Assembly (NCBI GenBank): GCA_934692665.1
Contig: CAKUUG010000025.1
Span: forward strand, 1-27,647
From: an uncultured Candidatus Melainabacteria bacterium
GTDB taxonomy: Bacteria; Cyanobacteriota; Vampirovibrionia; Gastranaerophilales; Gastranaerophilaceae
Reading direction: 5' to 3'
Length of the DNA stretch: 27,647 bases
Shown here: one piece after another, positions 16,374 through 23,399 of the stretch
How the letters are laid out: each line of letters starts with the position of its first letter
How positions within the stretch are numbered: position 1 is the stretch's first letter
The notes under the pieces: model-generated
The model's input: only the letters and a program-made list of their open reading frames with translations
Told to the model about the DNA's origin: nothing
Databases searched by the model: none
Program-made: the position numbers and the translations under genes

Positions 16374-17612
16374 TTAAAATTCTTTCATTCCCCTCGTTCT
16401 AAGTAGTGCATAATTAAATTCTTTTTCCCAATCGGAATTTTCATATTCAAGTGTCAAATTGATAACATCATTAGTGTTTGCAACATCAACTTCACCTTTT
16501 TTTTGATGTTCAATTTTTATTACTTTTGCTTCTGTATCAAAATTTGGCGTTATTATTTGAAATACGTCATTAAGCAATATTTTATTTTTTATCAAAACTT
16601 CGTATGTTTTCTCAGCAAGTTTTTTCTGTACGATACCCAAAAAATCAGCACCTGCAAGCCCTTTTGAAATATCATAAGAATAACTGCTTGAATTGTTATT
16701 TTCAAGGAAAAATCCTTCTGTATAGCCTCTATTTCCTACTTTTTTTAATTCTTCAAAAGCAAAATCAGGTTGGATTTTGTTGTCTATCAACTGCCTATAC
16801 GTTTTTGCAACTGCAGAAACGTAATAAAGACTTTTTGTTCTTCCTTCAACTTTGAACGAATCTATGCCCAATTCGCACAGTTTTTTTATGTGACGTACCA
16901 GACATAAATCTTTTGTTGACATAATATGAGAACCTTTGTCGTCTTGCACTATTTCAAAATATTCATTAGGTCTGGTTTCTTCTAATAATTTATAACTCCA
17001 TCTGCAAGCTTGTGCACAGTTTCCTTGATTCGCTTGCCTTTCACCTTTTGTCATATAATCAGACAACAAACATCTTCCTGAATATCCCATGCATTGAGCC
17101 CCATGGATAAACATTTCTATTTCTATATCAGGCACGTTTTTTCTGATTTCTGCTATTTGGTTGTAAGATAATTCTCTCGCCAGAATAACTCTGCTTGCTC
17201 CCATGTCACGCCAGAATTTTACTGCTTCTGAATTTAGTATGTTTGTTTGAGTCGAAATATGAATATCAATGTCTTTTAAGTTGTTTTTTACTACATTATA
17301 AATTCCAAAATCACTAATAATAAGGGCATGGGGTTTTGCTTCTTTTAATACATCTATTGTTTCATATAGTTTTTTGATATCTTTGTCATAAGCAAAGATA
17401 TTCAACGTGCAGTATATTTTTTTGTTCAATGCATTTGCTATGTCAACTGCAGTCTTTAGGTTTGTTTTGTCTATTAATTCCCCTTTTCTTAATGCTCGAA
17501 GAGAAAAATCAACAAGCCCCAAATACACCGCATCTGCACCATATGCAAATGCGTATTTCATTTTTTCTATGCTGCCTGCCGGCATTAAAAGTTCGTTTTT
17601 TATCTTTTCCAT
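16374..17612 (-). CDS. Peptidase U32 family protein, probable RNA-hydroxylation enzyme
   Basis: 412 residues. The start ELLMPAGSIEKMKYAFAYGADAVYLG (given here in part) is the typical U32 TIM-barrel beginning. The U32 signature is at ~166-181 (EMFIHGAQCMGYSGRC) with C174 and C181, followed by NCAQAC (C199, C203); together these are the four Cys that bind an Fe-S cluster in RlhA/TrhP-type proteins. Those relatives hydroxylate a base in 23S rRNA or tRNA rather than cutting peptides, so the peptidase name is historical. Which RNA is modified cannot be read from sequence. No Shine-Dalgarno: an extended -10 TGATACAAT ends 6 nt before the ATG. Confidence 0.9.
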   Translation of the reverse strand: MEKIKNELLMPAGSIEKMKYAFAYGADAVYLGLVDFSLRALRKGELIDKTNLKTAVDIANALNKKIYCTLNIFAYDKDIKKLYETIDVLKEAKPHALIISDFGIYNVVKNNLKDIDIHISTQTNILNSEAVKFWRDMGASRVILARELSYNQIAEIRKNVPDIEIEMFIHGAQCMGYSGRCLLSDYMTKGERQANQGNCAQACRWSYKLLEETRPNEYFEIVQDDKGSHIMSTKDLCLVRHIKKLCELGIDSFKVEGRTKSLYYVSAVAKTYRQLIDNKIQPDFAFEELKKVGNRGYTEGFFLENNNSSSYSYDISKGLAGADFLGIVQKKLAEKTYEVLIKNKILLNDVFQIITPNFDTEAKVIKIEHQKKGEVDVANTNDVINLTLEYENSDWEKEFNYALLRTRGMKEF

Positions 17613-17618
17613 AAATTT

Positions 17619-17627
17619 ATTGTATCA
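17619..17627 (-). promoter_or_regulatory. Extended -10 of the U32 gene, leaderless position
   Basis: TGATACAAT on the minus strand with 6 nt to the ATG and no Shine-Dalgarno. It overlaps the -35 candidate of the divergent lipoprotein gene. Confidence 0.5.
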
Positions 17628-17647
17628 TAAAAAATTTATGTTATATT
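17620..17647 (+). promoter_or_regulatory. Possible promoter of the lipoprotein gene
   Basis: TTGTAT (17620-17625), 16-bp spacer, TATATT (17642-17647). It overlaps the divergent U32 promoter, so the two may compete. Confidence 0.35.
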
Positions 17648-17668
17648 TAATAAAACAAAGGAGAAGAT

Positions 17669-18718
17669 ATGAAAAAATTACTACTTTTTTTATTATGTAC
17701 AACTTTATTTTTGACAGGTTGCTCTGCAAGAAATACTGCCCAAAATTCACCAATTCAAAATAATCTTGAAATTTTGACTTTAATGTCATCAAAATCTAAT
17801 TCAATCAACAAAATTTGGGTTGGAACTTTTCAATTAGTATTCAATGCTATGAAAAATGATGTCTTGAAACGTGATATCAAATTTGAAAATGAACCTGTAA
17901 CTGCTGAATTAAAAGCTTTAAATGACGAAGAATTTAATTCTTCTATGCTAAACAATAGCTCATACTATCTTTCTGTTGGCGAAACTTCGCCTTTGGCAAA
18001 AGAAAAAATAAAAAATGATATCAAAAGAAAATTCAATGAAACATCAGATATTTTAGATACTCTGGATTGGACTAAACGTATAGGCAGCTATTATGCTTAT
18101 GCAATGCTTAAAAAAGAATTTGAATTCTTGAAAGAATTTGATATTTTGGAAAACGCTTCTTTCAATGCCTCAAATAAACAATACAAATATTTTGGCATTA
18201 AAAAAGAAGCAAAAGAAGAACTTAGAAACAATGTAAAACCTCTATTTTACAATGGAAAAGACGATTATGCAGTTCAATTAAATACAAAAAGCAAAGATAT
18301 AGTATATTTATATAGAACTGATTCAAATGATGATTTTAAAACTTTATATGCAAAAATGATGAAAGATTCTTCAGAATATAAAGGTGAAAAAGAATTTACC
18401 ACTGCAGATTCTATCAAAATCCCTTATATAAAAATAAACGACCAAAGAAACTATCCTGAATTGTGTAACAAGGTAATCGAAGGCACTAATTTCTATTTCT
18501 CACAAGCGATAGAAACGATTCAGCTTGAATTAACGGAAAAAGGCGGAAAAGTTAAATCTGAAGCTGCTCTTATGATGAGATGTTTGTCTATGCCGAGAAT
18601 GGATGTTCAACCTAGAGAATTTGATTTTGACAAGACCTTTGTTATGTTCTTGGTTGATAGCGGCAAAAAAGAACCTTATTTAGCTATAAGGATTAAAGAT
18701 TTAAAATATTTTCAATAA
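17669..18718 (+). CDS. Predicted lipoprotein of unknown function
   Basis: 349 residues. A lipoprotein signal peptide is clear: KK, a Leu-rich core and lipobox LTGC with C18. The remainder is soluble and mixed alpha/beta with no family I can name with confidence. Notable stretches are KSNSINKIWVGTFQLVFNAM, NNSSYYLSVGETSP, LDWTKRIGSYYAYAMLKKEF and a late EAALMMRCLSM. The general look (helical N-terminal half, later beta segments, a KSEAA-like stretch before the end) is faintly serpin-like, but I cannot support that. AGGAG sits 6 nt upstream. The gene is monocistronic between a divergent promoter and a strong terminator. Confidence 0.85.
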   Translation: MKKLLLFLLCTTLFLTGCSARNTAQNSPIQNNLEILTLMSSKSNSINKIWVGTFQLVFNAMKNDVLKRDIKFENEPVTAELKALNDEEFNSSMLNNSSYYLSVGETSPLAKEKIKNDIKRKFNETSDILDTLDWTKRIGSYYAYAMLKKEFEFLKEFDILENASFNASNKQYKYFGIKKEAKEELRNNVKPLFYNGKDDYAVQLNTKSKDIVYLYRTDSNDDFKTLYAKMMKDSSEYKGEKEFTTADSIKIPYIKINDQRNYPELCNKVIEGTNFYFSQAIETIQLELTEKGGKVKSEAALMMRCLSMPRMDVQPREFDFDKTFVMFLVDSGKKEPYLAIRIKDLKYFQ

Positions 18719-18722
18719 AAAC

Positions 18723-18752
18723 AAAAACCGACTTAAATAAGTCGGTTTTTTT
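18723..18752 (+). terminator. Terminator of the lipoprotein gene
   Basis: AAAAACCGACTT, loop AAAT, AAGTCGGTTTTT then more Ts: a perfect 12-bp stem. Confidence 0.9.
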
Positions 18753-18754
18753 AA

Positions 18755-18777
18755 TAAAAAAACCCCGAAGAACGGGG
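18755..18777 (-). terminator. Minus-strand terminator with no obvious gene
   Basis: On the minus strand CCCCG, loop TTCTT, CGGGG followed by TTTTTTT. It is just after the lipoprotein terminator and faces any transcript coming leftward from the rph promoter region. Confidence 0.6.
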
Positions 18778-18863
18778 ATAAAACAGCAATCAGAAGAGTT
18801 GAGGATTTACATATTTAATAATATATTTTTTTTAGTAAAAATTAATTCAATTTTCTGTTAATT

Positions 18864-18872
18864 TGGTATAAT
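18864..18872 (+). promoter_or_regulatory. Extended -10 promoter of rph
   Basis: TGGTATAAT, a consensus extended -10, about 30 nt before the rph ATG; GAGG at 18894-18897 is the Shine-Dalgarno. Confidence 0.65.
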
Positions 18873-18902
18873 ATTTTTGGATAATAAAATTTTGAGGCAA
18901 TT

Positions 18903-19598
18903 ATGAGAATAGACGGTAGAAAAAACGACGAACTTAGACAAATCAAGTTTACAAAAGACTTTACAAAAAACGCACTTGGTTCTGTGCTTGTTGAATTTGG
19001 GCAAACAAAAGTAATTGTGTGTGCAAATTTTGAAGACACAATTCCAAAATGGATGGACAAAGATTCTCCTGAAGGTTGGTTGTCTGCCGAGTATTCTTTG
19101 TTGCCATCAAGTACTGAAACAAGATGTCAAAGAGAAAGGACAAAAATTTCAGGAAGAACACAAGAAATTCAACGATTAATAGGTCGATCTTTGAGAGCGT
19201 GTATTGATTTAACAAAAATAAAAGGAAAAACATTCATAATCGATGCCGATGTTATCCAAGCAGACGGTGGAACAAGAACAGCTTCTATATGTGGTGCTTT
19301 TTTAGCTGTAAAAATTATGATAGAAAAACTTTTAAAACAAAATTTAATCTCAGAAAATCCAATAATTGAACCGATTGGTGCAATTTCTGCAGGTATTGTA
19401 AATGGCGAGGTTATGGTTGATTTGTGCTACAGGGAAGATTCTTCTGCACAAGTTGATTCTAATATTGTTTTGACAAAATCAGGGAAAATAATTGAATTTC
19501 AAACAACTGCAGAGGGTTTGCCTTTTGAGAAAAATCAATTAGATGAAATTTTTGATGTTGCAAAAAAATCAATAGACAAAATTGTTACAATGTATTAA
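18903..19598 (+). CDS. rph: Ribonuclease PH
   Basis: 231 residues, close to the ~240 of the family. Phosphorolytic 3'-5' exoribonuclease that trims tRNA 3' ends. It begins MRIDGRKNDELR and carries GWLSAEYSLLPSST, the RTQEIQRLIGRSLRA stretch with the catalytic-site arginines, IDADVIQADGGTRTASICGA, and AEGLPF near the end. The ATG has GAGG 5 nt upstream. It is often followed by rdgB; here it is followed by a small ORF and then minus-strand genes. Confidence 0.96.
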   Translation: MRIDGRKNDELRQIKFTKDFTKNALGSVLVEFGQTKVIVCANFEDTIPKWMDKDSPEGWLSAEYSLLPSSTETRCQRERTKISGRTQEIQRLIGRSLRACIDLTKIKGKTFIIDADVIQADGGTRTASICGAFLAVKIMIEKLLKQNLISENPIIEPIGAISAGIVNGEVMVDLCYREDSSAQVDSNIVLTKSGKIIEFQTTAEGLPFEKNQLDEIFDVAKKSIDKIVTMY

Positions 19599-19612
19599 TA
19601 AAAATTCTATTT

Positions 19613-19641
19613 TTAGCAATTTTTTCAAAGAAAAATACTTT
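19613..19641 (+). promoter_or_regulatory. Third copy of the CAATTTT-N12-TACTT element
   Basis: TTAGCA as possible -35, CAATTTT at 19617-19623, then 12 nt ending AAAAA, then TACTTT at 19636-19641. The same arrangement precedes both paralogs at 24411 and 25846. Here the start codon of a 28-codon ORF lies about 42 nt downstream. Confidence 0.5.
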
Positions 19642-19682
19642 AATATAAATATAAAGTTGGTGTGTTATAAAAGGTTAATTTA

Positions 19683-19769
19683 TGCAAAAAATACTTGGAA
19701 TTTTGTTTTCTTTGTTTGAGTGTCGTTATTCATACTGTTACATAAAAATCAAGCACGATGAGTATTAAT
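19683..19769 (+). CDS. Possible 28-residue small protein
   Basis: ATG at 19683 with AAAAGG about 8-9 nt upstream and a promoter-like element in front. The product begins MQKILGILFSLFECRYSY and ends in charged residues (KIKHDEY), so it could be a small membrane-associated peptide. Its stop overlaps the last codons of the Opp ATPase gene on the other strand. Length alone gives no coding evidence; only the shared upstream element makes it worth listing. Confidence 0.25.
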
Positions 19770-20706
19770 TTTGATTGTACAAATGGCATTTAACTTGTCT
19801 TTTGTCTTTATATAAAACTTGCGGTTTTGTGGTTTTGCAAATTTCCATACAAAAGTCGCATCTGGGGTGAAATTTGCACCCTTTTACAGGTTGGGTGATA
19901 GGTGATATTTGCCCTTTTATGTTTTGCAGTCTTACTCCTTTTTTGTTTGGCAGTGCATTTAAAAGAGCTTTTGTATATGGATGTAGCGGATTTTTAAATA
20001 AAATATCGGAGTCTGCAGTTTCTACAATATCTCCCAAATACATAATATTTACTTCATCGGAGTAATTTGCAACTATAGACAAATCGTGGGTTATAAGCAC
20101 TATTGTTTTGCCAGATTTTTTAAAGTCCAAAAGTAAATCAAGTATTGAATTTGATACGCTGACATCTAGTGCCGTTGTAGGTTCATCTGCCAAAATCAAA
20201 TCACTATTGGAAATTATACTCATTGCAATAATCACTCTTTGCTTCATGCCACCGGATAGTTCATGCGGATATGATTTTAGAACCGTTTCTATGTTTTTGA
20301 TTTTTACTTTTTCTAATGCTTCTTTTACAGTCTTTTTGTCATCATAAACTTCCAATAGTTGATTTTCTATTGTGTATAGTGGATTTAAAGACATAAAAGG
20401 GTCTTGTGGTATAAGAGAAATTCTTTTGCCTCTGATTTTTTGAAAATTTTTTTCTTTGATTTTGAGCAAATTCTCTCCTTTGAATAAAATTTCTCCAGAA
20501 GTGATTTTTGCATTTTTTGGCAAAAGATTTAAAATTGTATTGATTAATACAGACTTTCCACAGCCTGATTCTCCGGCGATTGCGTGGATTTTTTCTTTTT
20601 GAAATGATAAATTTATGTTATTTAAAGCATAAAAAAATTTTTCTTCATTATTTACATCAACATTGAATCCAACACATAGATTTTTTATTTCTAAAATATT
20701 TTGCAA
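19765..20706 (-). CDS. Oligopeptide/dipeptide ABC transporter ATP-binding protein (OppD/DppD type)
   Basis: 313 residues from TTG at 20706. ATPase subunit energising peptide (or nickel-type) import. Walker A GESGCGKS at ~45-52, signature LSGGMKQRV, Walker B LILADEPTTALD, switch His in VLITHDLS. The C-terminal Opp/Dpp extension is present: NPLHPYTKALLNALP and GCKFHPRCDFCMEIC. I chose the TTG at 20706 because AAGGA lies 7 nt upstream and the family-like start ILEIKNLCVGF follows; an earlier TTG at 20733 lies inside a long inverted repeat. The permeases, partner ATPase and binding protein are not adjacent, so substrate is open. Confidence 0.9.
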   Translation of the reverse strand: MQNILEIKNLCVGFNVDVNNEEKFFYALNNINLSFQKEKIHAIAGESGCGKSVLINTILNLLPKNAKITSGEILFKGENLLKIKEKNFQKIRGKRISLIPQDPFMSLNPLYTIENQLLEVYDDKKTVKEALEKVKIKNIETVLKSYPHELSGGMKQRVIIAMSIISNSDLILADEPTTALDVSVSNSILDLLLDFKKSGKTIVLITHDLSIVANYSDEVNIMYLGDIVETADSDILFKNPLHPYTKALLNALPNKKGVRLQNIKGQISPITQPVKGCKFHPRCDFCMEICKTTKPQVLYKDKRQVKCHLYNQN

Positions 20707-20708
20707 AA

Positions 20709-20741
20709 TATAATCCTTGTTAATCTTTAACAAGGATTATA
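20709..20741. repeat. 15-bp perfect inverted repeat over the Opp ATPase promoter and Shine-Dalgarno
   Basis: TATAATCCTTGTTAA (20709-20723), TCT, TTAACAAGGATTATA (20727-20741). On the minus strand one arm supplies an extended -10 (TGCTATAAT, 20736-20744) and the other supplies the AAGGAT Shine-Dalgarno of the TTG start. It could be a repressor operator or, in read-through RNA, a hairpin hiding the ribosome site. Confidence 0.75.
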
Positions 20742-20763
20742 GCATATTATAATTTTGTTGACA

Positions 20764-21912
20764 TTAGACTGTTTGTAGTGATTTTTCTTGTTTTTTTGCT
20801 TCTATTTTGGCTTTCATTTTTTTTCTTCTCATTAAATCAACAAAAGCCTCGAGCCTTGTAATATATCCTGCTCTACCTGTTTGTTCATCCATAATTAATG
20901 TCAAAATAGGAAGATTTGTGTCTTCTCTCATTTTTGGGAATATATTTTGCGTCATAATTTCAGGCATACAAGTAAATGGGCTAACATGAATAAGTCCGTC
21001 TATATTTCGTTCTTTTGCATATAAAACATCAGAAATACATTCCAAGCTATCACCACCGATATCACGCATCAAATACGGCTTCGCCAATCTGTAAGCACGT
21101 TCCAAGTGAGTTTCTCCCTTTTTGAAAATTTTTGGAATAATTGCATCTTTTAAAAACGAAGAAACGGTAAGAGAACGACGAACTTGTACGCCCATTGCAC
21201 CTAGTTCTCTTTCCATATTTTGGTTTGAAAATTCGTCATTTACTATGTATATTTCACCTGTTAAATCGACATACAAAACATCTCTTTCTTTGTCAATTTG
21301 AACATTAGAAATCTCTTTTAAACCTTGTTTTAAAGCTTTTGAGAGTTCTTTTATATTTTTTGCTTTTCTTATTTCTTTAATTGCTTTGTTGAAGGCTTTT
21401 TCGGAATCACCTTTGTGAACTTCTCTTGCTCTATGATATGACAAGAAATTTTGTAGTTCATCAACTGCAAAAACCGTCCTGACAGCTAAAAATAAAGCAT
21501 TTAAAATAGTGAAATAGTTTTTACAACCGCTAATGCGTTTTAGATAGTCAATCATACCGTTAAAACCGTCATAAAGGTTTAATTCGATATAATTTGTGCT
21601 ATAGCCCAGTTCTTTTAAAACTTGTTCGATGTTTCTACCGTATTCTCCCAGCCTGCAAATCCCCGGAGAAGCAATCATAGAAACATAGTCCACTCCACCT
21701 TCAATTGCTTCTATAAAATTTCCTAATATTAATTTATATGGAAGACATATTGCTTCAGGAGAGTTTTTTGTTCCTAACGAAAGAGTCTTTTTGCTCGTGT
21801 AAGGGGGAATATAAGCTTCCACCCCAATTGTATTAAGGGCTTTTTCCCAAGCCACATAAATCGTTCCCATATGCGGGAAAGCTACTTTTGGTTTTTTAAT
21901 TTCTTTATTCAT
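20764..21912 (-). CDS. HgdB-like / CoA-dehydratase activase-related protein (2-hydroxyacyl-CoA dehydratase superfamily)
   Basis: 382 residues. It resembles the COG3581/DUF2229-type proteins related to the HgdB subunit of 2-hydroxyglutaryl-CoA dehydratase and its activase. Supporting stretches: VAFPHMGTIYVA, SPEAICLPYKLILGNF, ASPGICRLGEYG, and near the C-terminus VSPFTCMPEIM ... DEQTGRAGYITRLEAFVD. The conserved cysteines (AICLPYK, GICRLG, FTCMPE) are those expected to hold an Fe-S cluster. No activase ATPase or dehydratase partner gene is adjacent. The reaction is unknown for stand-alone members. No Shine-Dalgarno: TACAAT ends 6 nt before the ATG. The C-terminus ends in a Lys/Arg-rich tail. 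Confidence 0.8.
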   Translation of the reverse strand: MNKEIKKPKVAFPHMGTIYVAWEKALNTIGVEAYIPPYTSKKTLSLGTKNSPEAICLPYKLILGNFIEAIEGGVDYVSMIASPGICRLGEYGRNIEQVLKELGYSTNYIELNLYDGFNGMIDYLKRISGCKNYFTILNALFLAVRTVFAVDELQNFLSYHRAREVHKGDSEKAFNKAIKEIRKAKNIKELSKALKQGLKEISNVQIDKERDVLYVDLTGEIYIVNDEFSNQNMERELGAMGVQVRRSLTVSSFLKDAIIPKIFKKGETHLERAYRLAKPYLMRDIGGDSLECISDVLYAKERNIDGLIHVSPFTCMPEIMTQNIFPKMREDTNLPILTLIMDEQTGRAGYITRLEAFVDLMRRKKMKAKIEAKKQEKSLQTV

Positions 21913-21918
21913 ACATTA

Positions 21919-21924
21919 ATTGTA
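21919..21924 (-). promoter_or_regulatory. -10 hexamer of the HgdB-like gene, leaderless position
   Basis: TACAAT (minus strand), then TAATGT, then ATG. Same hexamer and spacing as at the U32 gene. No Shine-Dalgarno. Confidence 0.5.
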
Positions 21925-21927
21925 CTA

Positions 21928-21949
21928 CAAAAAAACACTTAACAAGTAT
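21928..21949 (-). terminator. Weak terminator of proC
   Basis: On the minus strand ATACTT, loop GTT, AAGTGT (6 bp with a G-U pair) followed by TTTTTT. It overlaps the promoter region of the HgdB-like gene. Confidence 0.45.
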
Positions 21950-21956
21950 ATTTATT

Positions 21957-22772
21957 TTATCCTAAGGCTATTGCTTTTTCGGTTGTGTCTTTTATTGTTT
22001 TGTCTAAAATTTCGGCCATAGTTGAAGCATCAATCACATGATTTCCAACTTCTGTACATCCGCCTGGAGTTGTAACGTTTTTGATTAGTTGTTCAACATT
22101 AAAATCATTCTCAAAAATCATTTTAGCACTGCCAAGAGCTGTCTGTGTTGATAATACTAATGCTTCATTGTAATCAAGCCCCAATTTTTGAGCTGATTTT
22201 GCCATTAAATCAATAATTCTGTAATAAAAAGCAGGGCCTGAACCTGATAGAGCCGTTATTATATCAATTTTGTCTTCTGTTGTTTTTATTGCTTTGCCGC
22301 AGTTGTTCATAAAATCAAGTGCAAAATCAGCTTCTGCTTCTTTGATTTTTTCATCCGGACAAACTGCACTCATTCCCATTCCTACAAGAGCCGGAGTGTT
22401 TGGCATGATTCTTATTATTTTTATGTTTTCGATAGAATTTTTATATTTTTCAATTTTTACTCCGGCCAAAATTGACAAAACAAGCTGATTGTCGTAATTT
22501 TCTTTGATTTCTTTTAAAACTTCATCAACAACAAAAGGTTTTACTGCCAAAAGTAGCGTATTTGTCAGTTTTAAAACATCTTTTATAGAATTTACTTTGT
22601 TGAAACCATATATTTCTGATAAATTTTCGCTTGCTTCTTCGTTTATGTCGTAAATAAATATATTTTCATTGTCTATAAAGCTGTTTTTTATGATGCCTCC
22701 CAAAATAGCACTCGCCATTTTTCCACAGCCTATAACACCTAGTTTTGTATCTTTGTTTACATTTGCATTCAT
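21957..22772 (-). CDS. proC: Pyrroline-5-carboxylate reductase
   Basis: 271 residues from the ATG at 22772. Last step of proline synthesis, NAD(P)H-dependent reduction of pyrroline-5-carboxylate. The N-terminal Rossmann motif is GVIGCGKMASAILGGI; then RIMPNTPALVGMGMSAV, the signature ALSGSGPAFYY and TTPGGCTEVG. The start has AAGGTG nine bases upstream and a second AAGGAT overlapping; an upstream ATG at 22835 would add 21 residues that do not fit the family and lie over the promoter. It is divergent from rpmH. Confidence 0.95.
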   Translation of the reverse strand: MNANVNKDTKLGVIGCGKMASAILGGIIKNSFIDNENIFIYDINEEASENLSEIYGFNKVNSIKDVLKLTNTLLLAVKPFVVDEVLKEIKENYDNQLVLSILAGVKIEKYKNSIENIKIIRIMPNTPALVGMGMSAVCPDEKIKEAEADFALDFMNNCGKAIKTTEDKIDIITALSGSGPAFYYRIIDLMAKSAQKLGLDYNEALVLSTQTALGSAKMIFENDFNVEQLIKNVTTPGGCTEVGNHVIDASTMAEILDKTIKDTTEKAIALG

Positions 22773-22777
22773 AATCC

Positions 22778-22806
22778 TTGACACCTTATTTTGTCTAATA
22801 TAGTAT
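22778..22806 (+). promoter_or_regulatory. Probable rpmH promoter
   Basis: Consensus TTGACA (22778-22783), 17-bp spacer, TAGTAT (22801-22806). A minus-strand TTGACA at 22830-22835 with TTTACT 17 bp away (22807-22812) is a candidate proC promoter facing it. Confidence 0.5.
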
Positions 22807-22867
22807 AGTAAATACCGACATTGTTTTAATGTCAAGTTGTAAAATTAATTTCACAAGGAGAATAAAA

Positions 22868-23020
22868 ATGCGCCGCACTTTGGAAGGTACAAAAAGAAAA
22901 AGACAAAATGTTAGCGGTTTTAGAGCTAGAATGTCTACTAAAAACGGAAGACGTGTTATCAACGCTAGACGTGCAAAAGGACGTCACGAAGTAGCAATTA
23001 CAGCAAAAAATCGTGCTTAA
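22868..23020 (+). CDS. rpmH: 50S ribosomal protein L34
   Basis: 50 residues, slightly longer than the usual 44-47. MRRTLEGTKRKRQNVSGFRA begins it and MSTKNGRRVINARRAKGR follows, the near-invariant L34 core. AAGGAG lies 7 nt before the ATG. The last 8 bases overlap the start of rnpA. Confidence 0.97.
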   Translation: MRRTLEGTKRKRQNVSGFRARMSTKNGRRVINARRAKGRHEVAITAKNRA

Positions 23021-23381
23021 AAAACAAAACAGATTAAATTCTAAAATTGCATTTAATGCAACATATAAAAACAGAAATATTGTTTCAGATGATTTTTTGG
23101 TTTTGTATGCAGGAAGATTAAAAACAGACAAAAGCTGCCCCACCAGGGTAGGTTTTGTTGTATCTAAAAAAGTTCACAAACGTGCTACAAAAAGAAACAG
23201 AATAAAACGCCTGATGAGAGAAAATATCAGATTGATGTTTCTAAATGAAAATGATGATATAATAAATAACTATCAAAGCCTTATTTTTGTAGCTAAATCA
23301 GAAATTTTGGATAGAAATATATTACAAATTCGTAACACAATAGAGAAACTATTAAAAAAACTGGCAAATAAAAAAATTTAG
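23013..23381 (+). CDS. rnpA: Ribonuclease P protein component
   Basis: 122 residues. Protein subunit of RNase P, which removes 5' leaders from pre-tRNA. The family core is visible: RVGFVVSKKVHKRATKRNRIKR followed by LMRENIR (the RNR motif), with a basic N-terminus (LKKQNRLNSK, then FNATYKN). It starts with GTG at 23013 inside the end of rpmH, so it is coupled to L34 synthesis. Overlapping rpmH-rnpA is a known arrangement. Confidence 0.94.
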   Translation: MLKKQNRLNSKIAFNATYKNRNIVSDDFLVLYAGRLKTDKSCPTRVGFVVSKKVHKRATKRNRIKRLMRENIRLMFLNENDDIINNYQSLIFVAKSEILDRNILQIRNTIEKLLKKLANKKI

Positions 23382-23399
23382 GTGATTTATAAAGACACA

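Noticed and set aside
22773..22867. Upstream starts of ProC (22835) and L34 (22829)
   Set aside because: Both extensions lie over the promoter region and add residues not found in the families; Shine-Dalgarno sequences support the inner starts.
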